Below are positions 28,105 through 37,495 of a stretch of 52,542 bases of DNA, piece by piece. The notes under the pieces were generated by a model. That model was not told the DNA's origin and made no database searches. It saw only the letters and a list, made by a program, of their open reading frames with translations. The stretch is from a virus. How positions within the stretch are numbered: position 1 is the first letter of the stretch; each line of letters opens with the position of its first letter. Location: IMG/VR virus record IMGVR_UViG_3300013118_000236, positions 1-52,542 of that record. One strand, given 5' to 3'. The position numbers and the translations under genes are program-made.

Positions 28105-28574
28105 CGGTTCATAGCTCCGAAGATTTGCCTTTCGTTTGTTCCGTCGAAGACAACAACGGCGGAGGGAAAGGGGGCGCTGTTATTACAATCACCGAATTTA
28201 AGGCGACCCTTTACAAAATAGACTTCGTCCGCCTTCATGACGTACTCGTGCCAATATTTGGTGTCGGTTCGCGCAGGAATAAGCATCACCGCTTTGGTAC
28301 CTTCCTTGCGGGATTCTTGGTAGGCCTTTTTGATCCACTTCTCAATGCCGCGGCCATATGGCGGATTGATAAAGCTGGCAAAACCTGACCAGTCTTTAGA
28401 CAAGCCATTCTCGGCTTCTGTAAAGAAGTTTGCGCATTTTGTATTAGTTGGATCTGCGCACGGGTCCAAGTCAAATGGTCCGAAGCGCCAATCTAGCTTA
28501 TCGAAAAATTCCTGTGGTGTTGCCCACTCTCCTGTTTTAGATGAGAACATCGTTAGTTGTGTATTTTTATTCAC
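28101..28574 (-). CDS. Phage N6-adenine methyltransferase, Dam type (157 aa, GTG start)
   Basis: EWATPQEFFDKLDWRFGPFD, LDPCADPTNTKCANFF and the catalytic ASFINPPYGRGIEKWIKKA (NPPY) match the phage DNA N-6-adenine-methyltransferase family. It probably methylates phage DNA to evade host restriction. The last half holds TKYWHEYVMKADEVYFVKGR, usual for the family. Confidence 0.88.
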   Translation of the reverse strand: MNKNTQLTMFSSKTGEWATPQEFFDKLDWRFGPFDLDPCADPTNTKCANFFTEAENGLSKDWSGFASFINPPYGRGIEKWIKKAYQESRKEGTKAVMLIPARTDTKYWHEYVMKADEVYFVKGRLKFGDCNNSAPFPSAVVVFDGTNERQIFGAMNR

Positions 28575-29472
28575 TTGTTTTCCTTTTTTTGTTAGTTGGG
28601 AATCCCCGTTGAACCAATAAATTACTCATGTCAGCATAATCTTTATTAATTTCAAAAGCGATCCATTTTAAATTGTTTTGTTTGCAAACCAATGCCTCAC
28701 TGCCTGTGCCAGCAAAGGGTATCACGACGCGGGGCGCCCCATCTTCATGCAGGCAACCATCCAGCAATTTTTGTGTTAGCTTGATAGGTTTTTGTGTGGG
28801 ATGTTTGATTCCGTCGGTAACATTGAGGGCTTTAGCTTGCTTACTTGTATACAGTGCAGCGGCGGAGGGAGAATACACGTAGCGCTCAGAGATGCCGGAT
28901 CCGCCAGCAAGAGAAGGCACCTTAATAACATCTCGTGGAAGGGCGCCCTTCTTGTTGACGGTATAAGTTGTGGTCACATCCTTGCCTTTGGTATTAAACC
29001 GGCCGGTACCGGGCGGGCGTTTGCGCTTGCCATCTGAGTAACCTTTAACGAACCCCTCTGTATATGGTTCTCTAACACTATCTCTGTTGAAAATTCTCTT
29101 ATTCTTATCTTTCCAGACACACAATATTGATTCATGGCTGCGTTGCCAAAAATGCAAAGAAGGGACTGTTTTGTTGGTGTAATGCCATACAAGCCACCGG
29201 TGCGGTAAAGATAACTCAACAGAAATAAAAGCCAGAATCTCGCTAAAGCCATAGATATACATCGTGCCCGAAGGGGCCAAGATCCTCTCACATTCTGTTA
29301 ACCATTCCTTGCACCACGAAATATAATCTTGAATTTCTTTTCTTGTCTTGTTGTTTCCAAAATCCTTACCAATATTATAAGGAGGATCAACAATCAAACA
29401 ATCAACAGAATCCGCGTCTATTTGTGGAAGACCATCAATGCAACTCATTAAATTGACTGTGTTCCAATTCAT
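28567..29472 (-). CDS. Beta-class DNA methyltransferase of a putative R-M pair (301 aa)
   Basis: DCLIVDPPYNIGKDF carries the catalytic DPPY near the N-terminus, and RVVIPFAGTGSEALVCKQNN (FxGxG SAM loop) is near the C-terminus, the order of N4/N6 beta-class methylases. GIKHPTQKPIKLTQKLLDGC is the conserved helix before it. Start ATG 29472 overlaps the stop of the endonuclease-like gene as ATGA. Together they look like a compact restriction-modification module. Confidence 0.85.
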   Translation of the reverse strand: MNWNTVNLMSCIDGLPQIDADSVDCLIVDPPYNIGKDFGNNKTRKEIQDYISWCKEWLTECERILAPSGTMYIYGFSEILAFISVELSLPHRWLVWHYTNKTVPSLHFWQRSHESILCVWKDKNKRIFNRDSVREPYTEGFVKGYSDGKRKRPPGTGRFNTKGKDVTTTYTVNKKGALPRDVIKVPSLAGGSGISERYVYSPSAAALYTSKQAKALNVTDGIKHPTQKPIKLTQKLLDGCLHEDGAPRVVIPFAGTGSEALVCKQNNLKWIAFEINKDYADMSNLLVQRGFPTNKKRKTSE

Positions 29473-30098
29473 AGACCCCACTTCTCAATTGGGTACACAA
29501 ATGATAGATTGATCAGTTTTTGAAACTTGTTGGATCCTGCTAACATATAGTCATCATTACTGCCACCTTCGCCGCCCTGTTGGCGGGAGAATAATCTGGA
29601 TTTTTTATTTGGGCCGGCCATGTAACGAACAAAGTCCGCCTTATGCATCCAGAACATTCTTAATTCGGGAGGCCGGGTTTCGGGGGAAGCCCATAAAACA
29701 TTCGGGTTATCCAAAGATGGATTGACGCCACAAAAAATTAATCGCGACCAATCCTTTTTTTCTGCAATATGATTAAAAGTAAATTCATCAGGCTTAATTA
29801 GCTTACGGCCGAAATGTACACTGGACTTCCTCTTTACCTTTGGAGAGTTAGCGACACTGAATTTAATTTCCGTCTTGATATCGTCAAATATCCTATCATG
29901 GGCCGGATTTTGGGGTACCTGTACAACACAGCCTTCGTTACTCATGTATTGTTCTACGGCCATTTCACCGTACACACCCTTGTTTTTGGTGCTCAGGCCA
30001 ACATATTTTTCAATAGGCGTCCCGATCCAATTATTGTGTTGATTGCTGTCAAGAAAGCTGATTAGCGTTTGATGCTCAAACAATGTTGAAGCCATCAT
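29469..30098 (-). CDS. Putative restriction endonuclease, PD-(D/E)xK-like (209 aa)
   Basis: After GVYGEMAVEQYMSNEGCVVQ the sequence HDRIFDDIKTEIKFSVA (about 67-83) shows an acidic residue, spacing and E-x-K as in PD-(D/E)xK nucleases. DWSRLIFCGVNP follows as the next strand, as in many type II enzymes. The gene is coupled to a beta-class methylase. Family assignment and recognition sequence cannot be read by eye; a nuclease role is inferred from motif plus neighbour. Confidence 0.58.
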   Translation of the reverse strand: MMASTLFEHQTLISFLDSNQHNNWIGTPIEKYVGLSTKNKGVYGEMAVEQYMSNEGCVVQVPQNPAHDRIFDDIKTEIKFSVANSPKVKRKSSVHFGRKLIKPDEFTFNHIAEKKDWSRLIFCGVNPSLDNPNVLWASPETRPPELRMFWMHKADFVRYMAGPNKKSRLFSRQQGGEGGSNDDYMLAGSNKFQKLINLSFVYPIEKWGL

Positions 30099-30349
30099 TG
30101 TTCTTCCCCAACACCAGAGATTAGTGCGAAGTTGTCAACCACCTCGTCAATATTGTACTTCTGCTTATAAAGACGATATGCCTTCACTGCTGCTCGGATC
30201 TCATCCGTATTGAGCCATCCATTCTCCCGAAACTCCGAACGAAGTTCTCGCTTCTGTTCCTGATAGGGTTCGATGCACTCTTCAATTGCTGCTAGGGAGC
30301 GGATATACTCCTTAACGTATTGTTTCTTTTGATCATTTGTTGTAGCCAT
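30095..30349 (-). CDS. Small helical protein, GapR-like pattern (84 aa)
   Basis: YVKEYIRSLAAIEECIEPYQ, then EQKRELRSEFRENGWLNTDE and IRAAVKAYRLYKQKYN, follow the helix-turn-helix spacing (E-K-x-x-x-x-x-x-x-x-G-x-x-x-x-x-I-x-x-V-x-x) of GapR/DUF2312 DNA-binding proteins. The resemblance is weak and length is slightly above the family norm. A consensus promoter precedes it. Confidence 0.55.
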   Translation of the reverse strand: MATTNDQKKQYVKEYIRSLAAIEECIEPYQEQKRELRSEFRENGWLNTDEIRAAVKAYRLYKQKYNIDEVVDNFALISGVGEEQ

Positions 30350-30372
30350 GTGGCCTCCTTATTTACTCTATT

Positions 30373-30401
30373 AATATAGCAGAATATTGGGAAGCTGTCA
30401 A
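30373..30401 (-). promoter_or_regulatory. Sigma70-type promoter for the methylase/nuclease run
   Basis: TTGACA (30401-30396), 17 bp, TATATT (30378-30373), upstream of 30095..30349. Confidence 0.8.
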
Positions 30402-30405
30402 GTAT

Positions 30406-31104
30406 TTAATCCACGTGAACTTGAAAAACTTGATATATAAAATTGCGCATCAAACGCTGTTTTTCTTCTTCTGTTTCGCATTCAGCGTACTTGTAGTTGT
30501 AGGTTGCCTTCTCGTTCTGAATTTTAGACTCTATTTCTTGAATTTTTGTTTTCATCCATCTAGTTTGCTGCTTGTAGTTCTTTGGAGTTCTGACTCCGAA
30601 TCTCTCCGAAAGGTCAAGGAGGAAATAATATCGTTCTTCTTTTAATGCCCTTTGTGCTTCCTTGAACAATTCAAGCCTCTCTTTCTTTTCCTCATCTGAT
30701 AAATTCTGTAATCGATCAGGGTGGAGGTAGAGTGCTATTTGTTTAAAAAGCTTGGCGAAAGCGTTAGATAATTCTTTGCTGTCTTTTATTAAAACCTCGT
30801 CGTCTGCATCAGCCTCTGATTTGTCGTGATGAACCACAAGCGCCCCATCGGCATCAACGTCGGTCTCTGGCAACCTGAGCCTTTCTTCAGGCTGGCTTTC
30901 CTCAATCTTGATTGATTGTGCGGCTAGAAGATTTTTGTTTAGATCAACAAGATCTACTTCTTTTTCCCTACAAAAATCCTCAAGATACCTCTGAAATTCT
31001 TGAGCATGGGACTCATTGATATCATCTATAAATTCCAACTCGCTATGCTTAAACCTAAGTTCATTCAAGGTTCTTTTCCATTTTAACAAATTAGATGCGC
31101 GCAC
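30406..31104 (-). CDS. J-domain protein (232 aa, GTG start)
   Basis: The central region FAKLFKQIALYLHPDRLQNL, EEKKERLELFKEAQRALKE has the J-domain helix II, the invariant HPD loop and helix III (about 115-155). An acidic linker (DVDADGALVVHHDKSEADAD) precedes it and the C-terminus is a long coiled coil. It should stimulate the host DnaK ATPase, directing Hsp70 to phage targets. It lies just downstream of dnaE, so delivery to the replication complex, as lambda P does by another mechanism, is possible but speculative. Confidence 0.82.
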   Translation of the reverse strand: MRASNLLKWKRTLNELRFKHSELEFIDDINESHAQEFQRYLEDFCREKEVDLVDLNKNLLAAQSIKIEESQPEERLRLPETDVDADGALVVHHDKSEADADDEVLIKDSKELSNAFAKLFKQIALYLHPDRLQNLSDEEKKERLELFKEAQRALKEERYYFLLDLSERFGVRTPKNYKQQTRWMKTKIQEIESKIQNEKATYNYKYAECETEEEKQRLMRNFIYQVFQVHVD

Positions 31105-31130
31105 GACCCTTACTCCGTGCTATAATTAGG

Positions 31131-34100
31131 CTAACCAAGCAGTTTAAATGTCTTACCCACAGCATAAGTGGAAAAGCCCCACTGCTCGTCATACTTTAAC
31201 TTGGCCATATAGGGCCTATTGGTGAAAATCTTATCTTTTTCTGGCTTGACGCCCCAACATCTAATCTTCTCTGTCTCGTTGTTGGAGTCAATTACCTCAA
31301 CAATCCAATAATTCTTGCCGTTCTTGGTTTTCTTCGGAACAATCTTGCGTGGAATGAACCAACACACGCACAGATCCGAATCAAATTCAGAAATAGGTGG
31401 AATAAATTTATCCTTGAGTCTTTGAATAGTTTCAGTGGTGATTACCAGATTCATTGGGAACACTCCAGTCAGTTCTGACTTAAAGTGAATGATTTCTTCT
31501 TCCGAGAAGTCTCCTTCCTTGCTGTAAGCTTCAATATTCTCAGCAAACTTCTTTCTATTTTTTGGTCTATCAACAACTGCTGCAGACCAAAAATGTTTAC
31601 GACCAGAGAATCTCTCGTCAACAAGCTTATCCATGGCTCCGGCGCGACAGAGGGCATCCAGCGCCTTCTTGTTCAATTTAGAATATGTTATCTCTTCCCG
31701 GAACAATAGGTCTTCAATGTTGTTGAAGGGTCGGTGTTCAATTATCTGCTCCAATGCAGAATCTCCAAAACCCTTAATGGAAGTAAGCGGCTGGATCAAC
31801 GTCGTGTTGTCTGATGCAATCTCCCACACACGTCCGGATTTATTAACGTCCACCGGTGCAATATTGTATCCGAATGACTTTGCAATATTGATTGCTTTTT
31901 CCTTACGGGTCTCAGGCTCTTTATCCAAGAATGCAGCCATCCATTCGGCCTCATAGTAATTCAGTAACCACGCGCACTGATAGGAGATCACACTATAGGA
32001 GACCGCATGTGACTTGTTAAAACCATATCCGGAGAAGTATTCAAACTTATCCCACAGTGCTTGCGCTTCGTCGCGAGAAATGTCTTTTGCCACACAGCCC
32101 TTAATGAATTTGTCATGCAGCCTGCCCTTTACGGAACCTTTGCCTGTTCCCTTCTTGGTTAACACCTTGCGAAGCATGTTACCTTCATCGAGAGTCAATC
32201 CCCCAAGCTTGTGGGCTAACAGGGCGATCTGCTCTTGGAAGATGAGGAATCCAAATGTTTCCTCGGTAATCTCTCGGGCCTCTTCAGAGAGATATCCAAT
32301 GCGATGCGGATGATTTTTTGCGTCCACGTAGTCAGCATCCACACCTGCTGATAATGGGCCCGGGCGAAAGATGGATGTAATAGCTGACACATCAATAATA
32401 TTACGAGGTTTCACTCTGGTGCAAAATCCTTGTGCGCCAGTCTCAGTGAACTGGAATACACCTGCCCACTTGCCTTTATGAAATATGTTTTCGTATACTT
32501 TTTGATCTTCAAGATCAATTACGTCTGGGTGTAAGTTTTCATTGTAGTAGTCGCGTACTTGGGTAAAGGTAGGCTCCTCAACGTTGTGGTAACGACGAAG
32601 TATGTGCTGAATGCAAACTTCCATCATCTTAAGAGTAGATAAGCCGAGCAAATCGAATTTAATGAACCCCATCGGTTCAAGATGACGTACGTTTTGACCC
32701 TCGGCCCATGGGGCCTGACGCACACCACCTGAGTTAATCAGGGGCATACTCTTGTCTAGATCTTCTGCAATAACTACCCCGCCTGCATGACGTGAACATG
32801 AGCGAACTTGGCCAACCAATCCTTCAACGTGTGTTTTTACTTGAGGATACTTGTTTAGATATGCGGTCAGTGTCGGTGAGAATTCCATCACCTCTTCCCA
32901 AGTTGGCACATATACGCCGGCTTTGATGCCGTGCTTACGCTTGGCCTCGGGTGTTGCTTCGCGGATCATAATAGACGTGACTGTGTTGACCTCTGTAAAT
33001 TCTATGTTGTAGAGTTTGGAGATATCTTTAATCAGCGATTTAAGCTGCAGCGTGTTCCAGTTGGAAATTGGCGCAACGCAATCCTCTCCCCACATTTCAA
33101 CAAGTCTCTCTTTGAGTGCCATACTGTCGGACACATCGTAGTCAATGTCAGGATAATCGGTTGCATCAGAACGCAAAAATCTTGAGAACAGAAGGCCATG
33201 CTTGATTGGATCAATTTGGGTGATACCCAGTGCATAGGCAACAAGAGAACCTGCGGCTGAGCCGCGGCCCGGGCCGGCGAGCATCATATTATTGGTGACG
33301 TCAACAATCGCTTTCATGGTAAGGAAATACTTGGAGAAGCCGCGATCATCTATCACATTAAGCTCTCTTCGTAATCTATCCGTGTACTCTTTGTTTGTGT
33401 GTAAGGCACGGTCTTTCAAGCCCTCTAGGGCAAAATTTACTAAGGCCTGTGTGGCGGTAAATCCGGCCGGCACAACAAACTCAGGAAGACGAACCGTGTT
33501 GTCGGGCAGGAATGATTCAATGCGCCCAAAAGCGATCTTGTGTGTTTCTTCAATACTTTGCAAGACTATATCATCGTTGTATTCAAACCCCTGCTCTGCG
33601 GAATATTGTTTGTAACTCTCCCACATTTGATCGCCATTCTTTGGGTATAGCTCATAACCGATCTCTTCAACACCATCAGGCAATTGAGATTCTTCTTCAG
33701 CCCAAGATGGCCGGCCTTTACCGAGCCAACCAAGGCGTTTGTAAAGTTCGCGATCTTTCCAAGCATCGGGGCCCGGATAATGACTATCGGCTGTTGATAT
33801 TAATTTAACATCAAACTCGTCGGCTACCTGCATTACATATTGATTTAATTCATGTTGTTCTTTAATGTTGTTCCATTGGATTTCGGCATACCACCGATCA
33901 CCAAAAACATCGACCATGCGTCTAGTGGTTTCGCGCATGGCTGCCAGCACTGCATCGTCGCTATCATCTCTATTCTCCCAATAGTCGCCGGCGTATACGC
34001 CGCCAAGACAAGCAGAAGAAGCGATAATGCCTTCATTGTATTTCTTGAGAAGCGCATAATCAATACGCGGATAGCGGTAAAAGTTTTCTGGCTGATATGA

Positions 34101-34559
34101 CTCAGAAACTAATTTAAATAGATTGTTTAAGCCCGTCTGGTTCTGTACCAACAATACAAGATGACGTCTGCGGCGCAATATATCTTGGGTTTTCTTGCTG
34201 TTGCCTTCGTCTTCTACGGTGGCGCCCGACTGGGCATCCTTCTTGATACTCTTGGCGCGCTTCTTGTCTGCCATGGCCTGATCATAGGCTTCTCGCCATT
34301 CTGCAATTGAGGGAGTAAAATACGCCTCGCAACCAAAAATAGGCTTGAAGTTTTTACCTTCGGCTTGCATTTTCTTTGCATGCAAAACCTGATATGCTAG
34401 ACCATTCATGTTTCCATGATCGGTTAAGGCTAGCGCCTCGCAGCCATTTTCGTACGCAAAATTCATATGATCCTGCGGAAATCCAATAGCATCAAAAATA
34501 GAACCGGCAACGCTATGTGCATGCAGTCCCACGAACTTAATCTTTGGTTGTTTATTCAT
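31131..34559 (-). CDS. dnaE: DNA polymerase III alpha subunit, family C (1142 aa)
   Basis: The N-terminal PHP domain shows KFVGLHAHSVAGS (about 8-20) and ALTDHGNMNG (about 44-53). The palm holds AGPGRGSAAGSLVAYALGIT (about 428-447) and the catalytic YPDIDYDVSD (about 469-478), where bacteria have PDFD-x-D. VGQVRSCSRHAGGVVI and FGFLIFQEQIALLAHKLGG are family motifs. Length is near that of bacterial DnaE. Presence alongside a family A polymerase suggests this is the replicative enzyme. A consensus promoter lies inside the upstream gene's 3' end. Confidence 0.95.
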   Translation of the reverse strand: MNKQPKIKFVGLHAHSVAGSIFDAIGFPQDHMNFAYENGCEALALTDHGNMNGLAYQVLHAKKMQAEGKNFKPIFGCEAYFTPSIAEWREAYDQAMADKKRAKSIKKDAQSGATVEDEGNSKKTQDILRRRRHLVLLVQNQTGLNNLFKLVSESYQPENFYRYPRIDYALLKKYNEGIIASSACLGGVYAGDYWENRDDSDDAVLAAMRETTRRMVDVFGDRWYAEIQWNNIKEQHELNQYVMQVADEFDVKLISTADSHYPGPDAWKDRELYKRLGWLGKGRPSWAEEESQLPDGVEEIGYELYPKNGDQMWESYKQYSAEQGFEYNDDIVLQSIEETHKIAFGRIESFLPDNTVRLPEFVVPAGFTATQALVNFALEGLKDRALHTNKEYTDRLRRELNVIDDRGFSKYFLTMKAIVDVTNNMMLAGPGRGSAAGSLVAYALGITQIDPIKHGLLFSRFLRSDATDYPDIDYDVSDSMALKERLVEMWGEDCVAPISNWNTLQLKSLIKDISKLYNIEFTEVNTVTSIMIREATPEAKRKHGIKAGVYVPTWEEVMEFSPTLTAYLNKYPQVKTHVEGLVGQVRSCSRHAGGVVIAEDLDKSMPLINSGGVRQAPWAEGQNVRHLEPMGFIKFDLLGLSTLKMMEVCIQHILRRYHNVEEPTFTQVRDYYNENLHPDVIDLEDQKVYENIFHKGKWAGVFQFTETGAQGFCTRVKPRNIIDVSAITSIFRPGPLSAGVDADYVDAKNHPHRIGYLSEEAREITEETFGFLIFQEQIALLAHKLGGLTLDEGNMLRKVLTKKGTGKGSVKGRLHDKFIKGCVAKDISRDEAQALWDKFEYFSGYGFNKSHAVSYSVISYQCAWLLNYYEAEWMAAFLDKEPETRKEKAINIAKSFGYNIAPVDVNKSGRVWEIASDNTTLIQPLTSIKGFGDSALEQIIEHRPFNNIEDLLFREEITYSKLNKKALDALCRAGAMDKLVDERFSGRKHFWSAAVVDRPKNRKKFAENIEAYSKEGDFSEEEIIHFKSELTGVFPMNLVITTETIQRLKDKFIPPISEFDSDLCVCWFIPRKIVPKKTKNGKNYWIVEVIDSNNETEKIRCWGVKPEKDKIFTNRPYMAKLKYDEQWGFSTYAVGKTFKLLG

Positions 34560-35445
34560 CAGTGTCTCCCTCTTGACTATTACATAGTATAGTATGTTTG
34601 CGAGCGATTGTCAAGCTGTCTGCCGGCTTTTGTATAAAGTTTTCGCTAGCCATATATTCTCTATATCCATCCCAGTTGCCAGCGTCCCAAAACCACTCAG
34701 TTTCATGTATCTTGCAGTTGGTTTCATCAACCTGCGAGAACACCGTGTTGATGCTGAACTTTCTGGCGCTCCATCGCTCATTAATTGGCAATTTTTTGGA
34801 GGGATATTTTTCGCCATCTTCAGTATTGTAAAACGTTTTAGTTGTCTCAGAATTGACATACCTTCTGCATCTTTTAAAGTCTTCCCCAAACATGGTAAAT
34901 GGTAAATATTTATTATCCTTGACAGTCTCGCCTTCAAACGATAAAAAGAAGTTATCTTGATGATGTAAAATATCAGCCCTCATTGCACGTAGTGAATAAA
35001 TATTAAAGGCAGAATGCGGAAACGAAATATAATATTTTTCAGGCACGATCCACTTTGATAATCTGCTAGCGACATACCATGCGGAATGCATGCCGAACAG
35101 AGCGGACCAACCATAAGAGTCGCGACGGTCGCGATCTTTCGGATGAATCGGCACATAGTAAATTGGTATCTCTTTGCGCTTGTCCTTATAATACTTTTCT
35201 TTTCTATAATAATAAACTGGATCGTAAATCCATTCGCCAATAACCTTTCTTATTATGGGCGCCATGTCGTCGTTGGCAACAATCCATATCGTTTGGCAAC
35301 CAGCAAGGGCACACTCAAATACCGATTTCTGGATCATGGTAAAATTTTCGTCAAGGGGCAGAAGACACCATGGATACTTCATCCCAAAGGTATCTTCGTA
35401 GTTGGCTATGGGTATTATGCCCGCCATGTGAATATGTTTGCTCAT
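34552..35445 (-). CDS. Nucleotidyltransferase-like protein of the sugar-nucleotide type (297 aa)
   Basis: AGIIPIANYEDTFGMKYPWC, LLPLDENFTMIQKSVFECAL and AGCQTIWIVANDD give the Rossmann-like start of NDP-sugar pyrophosphorylases (loop, P-x-x-L-L-P-x, A-G-x-x-x-I-x-I-V). The G-rich GxG(T/S)R loop is replaced by IANYEDTFG, so activity is uncertain. The rest is Tyr/Lys-rich without motifs I recognise. It couples to dnaE (8-nt overlap) and ATGA-links to the gene before. Confidence 0.55.
   Translation of the reverse strand: MSKHIHMAGIIPIANYEDTFGMKYPWCLLPLDENFTMIQKSVFECALAGCQTIWIVANDDMAPIIRKVIGEWIYDPVYYYRKEKYYKDKRKEIPIYYVPIHPKDRDRRDSYGWSALFGMHSAWYVASRLSKWIVPEKYYISFPHSAFNIYSLRAMRADILHHQDNFFLSFEGETVKDNKYLPFTMFGEDFKRCRRYVNSETTKTFYNTEDGEKYPSKKLPINERWSARKFSINTVFSQVDETNCKIHETEWFWDAGNWDGYREYMASENFIQKPADSLTIARKHTILCNSQEGDTDE
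34586..34614 (-). promoter_or_regulatory. Promoter for dnaE inside the upstream gene
   Basis: TTGACA (34614-34609), 17 bp, TATACT (34591-34586), with a GGGAG site before the dnaE ATG at 34559. Confidence 0.8.
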
Positions 35446-36257
35446 AAGTGTCTCAAATATTTTTGATAATGAAAAGAAGAACTATCAAGCTTGTCGAATT
35501 GCTCATCACGAACGCTAGAATCGTAGATTTTTTTTTGCCTAGCAATTGTTGATGTTTTAAATTTGTAATGTTTTGGTTTGCCATTGGGCCCATAACTACT
35601 CAGCAGGCCTTTCATGCCTCTTTTCTCCATCTCTCTGACCACCTTAAATCTGGCCATGGTTTCTGAAAAATCAAAATCTTCGATCAGCTGTTTGTCAATG
35701 CTGGAAATAGCGCAAGCATCCTTAACCTTAGTGTTCCCGCATATTCTATCAGACGAATAGAACCATATTTCTCTAACAAAGTCGTCATCTGTCCGAATGA
35801 AATCAATTTCGTGTTTGCCTCCACTATTGAATGCAACCCAGTCGCAACACATTATTTTTTCACTGGGTGGCGAAGCAGTAAAGTCATGTAATTTTTCATA
35901 ATGAACTTTAGCTATCTTAGAATATTCATTGAAACAAGTGATGGCGTTGTGCTCAAGTCGCATACTGGTGCAAAGATTTGAGGTTGGCATGTTGCCATCT
36001 AATGATAGCAAGAAAAGAAGCCTTTCCCATAGTAGTTCCTTCGGGAGTCCAATTCTCTTTTCTCCATCAAAGGTCGTTAAAGTTTTTCGAGTTTTACTCG
36101 AGAGTTTTAAGAAGTCAAAATCTACATCCGGTTCAAAATAATCAAACCTAAATGGTCTTTCTGCCTCGGAAAAGAATAGGGGATATCTATTGTTAAATGA
36201 ATATACAACGGCTTCCAGTGAGCTACCCAAAACTATGTCGCGATATTCATATATCAA
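35442..36257 (-). CDS. Unknown protein (271 aa)
   Basis: MIYEYRDIVLGSSLEAVVYS resembles the opening of a phage protein family that begins with a Rossmann-like strand-loop-helix (VLGSSLEAV). The middle has MCCDWVAFNSGGKHEIDFIR and the C-terminus is Lys-rich (KPKHYKFKTSTIARQKKIYD). No catalytic residues can be assigned. ATGA overlaps tie it to genes on both sides. Confidence 0.58.
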   Translation of the reverse strand: MIYEYRDIVLGSSLEAVVYSFNNRYPLFFSEAERPFRFDYFEPDVDFDFLKLSSKTRKTLTTFDGEKRIGLPKELLWERLLFLLSLDGNMPTSNLCTSMRLEHNAITCFNEYSKIAKVHYEKLHDFTASPPSEKIMCCDWVAFNSGGKHEIDFIRTDDDFVREIWFYSSDRICGNTKVKDACAISSIDKQLIEDFDFSETMARFKVVREMEKRGMKGLLSSYGPNGKPKHYKFKTSTIARQKKIYDSSVRDEQFDKLDSSSFHYQKYLRHL

Positions 36258-37441
36258 TCGCGTCTTCTAAACCCCGCTATCAAAGCAGCCATAAAAATAG
36301 TGTACAGGCTTCCACGATTAGCGACAGCGCAGCTACAGCCGGAAGAAGACTTCGTTCCCGGGTCGGATGACGCGGACGCGAACTCAAACGGGGCAGCTGT
36401 ATCTTGACCTTCTTCGTGCTCAAATCCAGTATCATGATGTTCCGGAGAATCGCCCGTGTCATCTTCTTCGGCGCTTGGTTCGTCTTCTTCTCCCGCTGGA
36501 ATAAAATACGGTTGGGAAATAACTAAATCGCTTAAAGTTACGCCAAGTTCATGATGGAATGGATCGTACCAGCCAGTGTCAAAGTTCCCCACAAAGTTTA
36601 ATTGATCTATCATGAAGGGCATGCCTTCTTCAACTTGAACACTCAAAAAGTATTCGTGGTATGCTGATTGTGTCTCTCTTGCACCAAGATTTAGATACAT
36701 GTCCCACGCCATCAGGTCGGCACGACCATCTACGAACACATCCCACTCATAAAGCGTGACTTCGTATTGGGTCTGCACAGAGTATTCTGACGAATGATAA
36801 CCCTTTACTTGGAGGTTACCGGCAGCTTGCATCTCGGCGCCTTCTTCGTCAATCTTATATTCGCCGTGTGCCATCACAGCACCCTCAGAGTCAGAGCCGA
36901 TACCATATGCGTTCTGGAATGTTACTTGCCCATAGGCGTCAATACCATACGATTCAAACGGAACCGACCAGTCCCAACGGAAGGCGCCCTGTTCACGCTC
37001 CACGTCAGTCATAGCCTCAACGCTTAGAACGGGATGTTCACCCCAATCACTCCACTCGTCTGCCCAGAGCTTACACTGTGCTCCTCGTGCCCAATCCCAT
37101 GGAGCGTAGTAGCAGTCATGTCCCGGCGTAACCCGAGTCTTGATAACGGCAACATAAAAATCTGTACCCCTGTCGATTGATGACTGGAACCAGAAAAATT
37201 CCACAATGGCATCAATGGTGTTATCATAAATGTCCGAGTTCCCAACGTAAAGGGTATTCCCCTCAAAAAAGGCGTACGGAAATCGGCCCTCACTGCCAGC
37301 GATGTCAGTAGCGTCTTCAAACGATACGTCCCAGTCTCCTTCTAAAATAGATGCGCCCGTATAGGACGTCTCGCTGGCACTTAAGTCTTCAGCGTGGGCC
37401 GGACCCATGAGGCACAGCGATAATAGTAAGTTTGTAAACAT
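36254..37441 (-). CDS. Secreted protein with MYXO-CTERM-like sorting tail (395 aa)
   Basis: The start at ATG 37441 has AGGAG and lies downstream of the predicted start of transcription. A signal peptide (MFTNLLLSLCLMGPAHAEDL) is followed by an aromatic, acidic beta-rich ectodomain. It ends in an Asp/Thr/Gly linker (EEDDTGDSPEHHDTGFEHEE), SSGCSCAVANRGS, a hydrophobic TIFMAALIAGF and RRRD. This is the layout of MYXO-CTERM / GC_trans_RRR tails that anchor proteins in the envelope of Myxococcota and relatives. Role in infection unknown; perhaps surface modification or superinfection exclusion. Confidence 0.7.
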   Translation of the reverse strand: MFTNLLLSLCLMGPAHAEDLSASETSYTGASILEGDWDVSFEDATDIAGSEGRFPYAFFEGNTLYVGNSDIYDNTIDAIVEFFWFQSSIDRGTDFYVAVIKTRVTPGHDCYYAPWDWARGAQCKLWADEWSDWGEHPVLSVEAMTDVEREQGAFRWDWSVPFESYGIDAYGQVTFQNAYGIGSDSEGAVMAHGEYKIDEEGAEMQAAGNLQVKGYHSSEYSVQTQYEVTLYEWDVFVDGRADLMAWDMYLNLGARETQSAYHEYFLSVQVEEGMPFMIDQLNFVGNFDTGWYDPFHHELGVTLSDLVISQPYFIPAGEEDEPSAEEDDTGDSPEHHDTGFEHEEGQDTAAPFEFASASSDPGTKSSSGCSCAVANRGSLYTIFMAALIAGFRRRD

Positions 37442-37466
37442 GTTTCTCCTGATATATGTTTGATAC

Positions 37467-37495
37467 ATTATAACTTAGTTAGCTGAAAATGTCAA
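37467..37495 (-). promoter_or_regulatory. Consensus promoter for the surface protein gene
   Basis: TTGACA (37495-37490), 17 bp, TATAAT (37472-37467): perfect consensus, placed immediately after the metallopeptidase stop codon. Confidence 0.85.
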
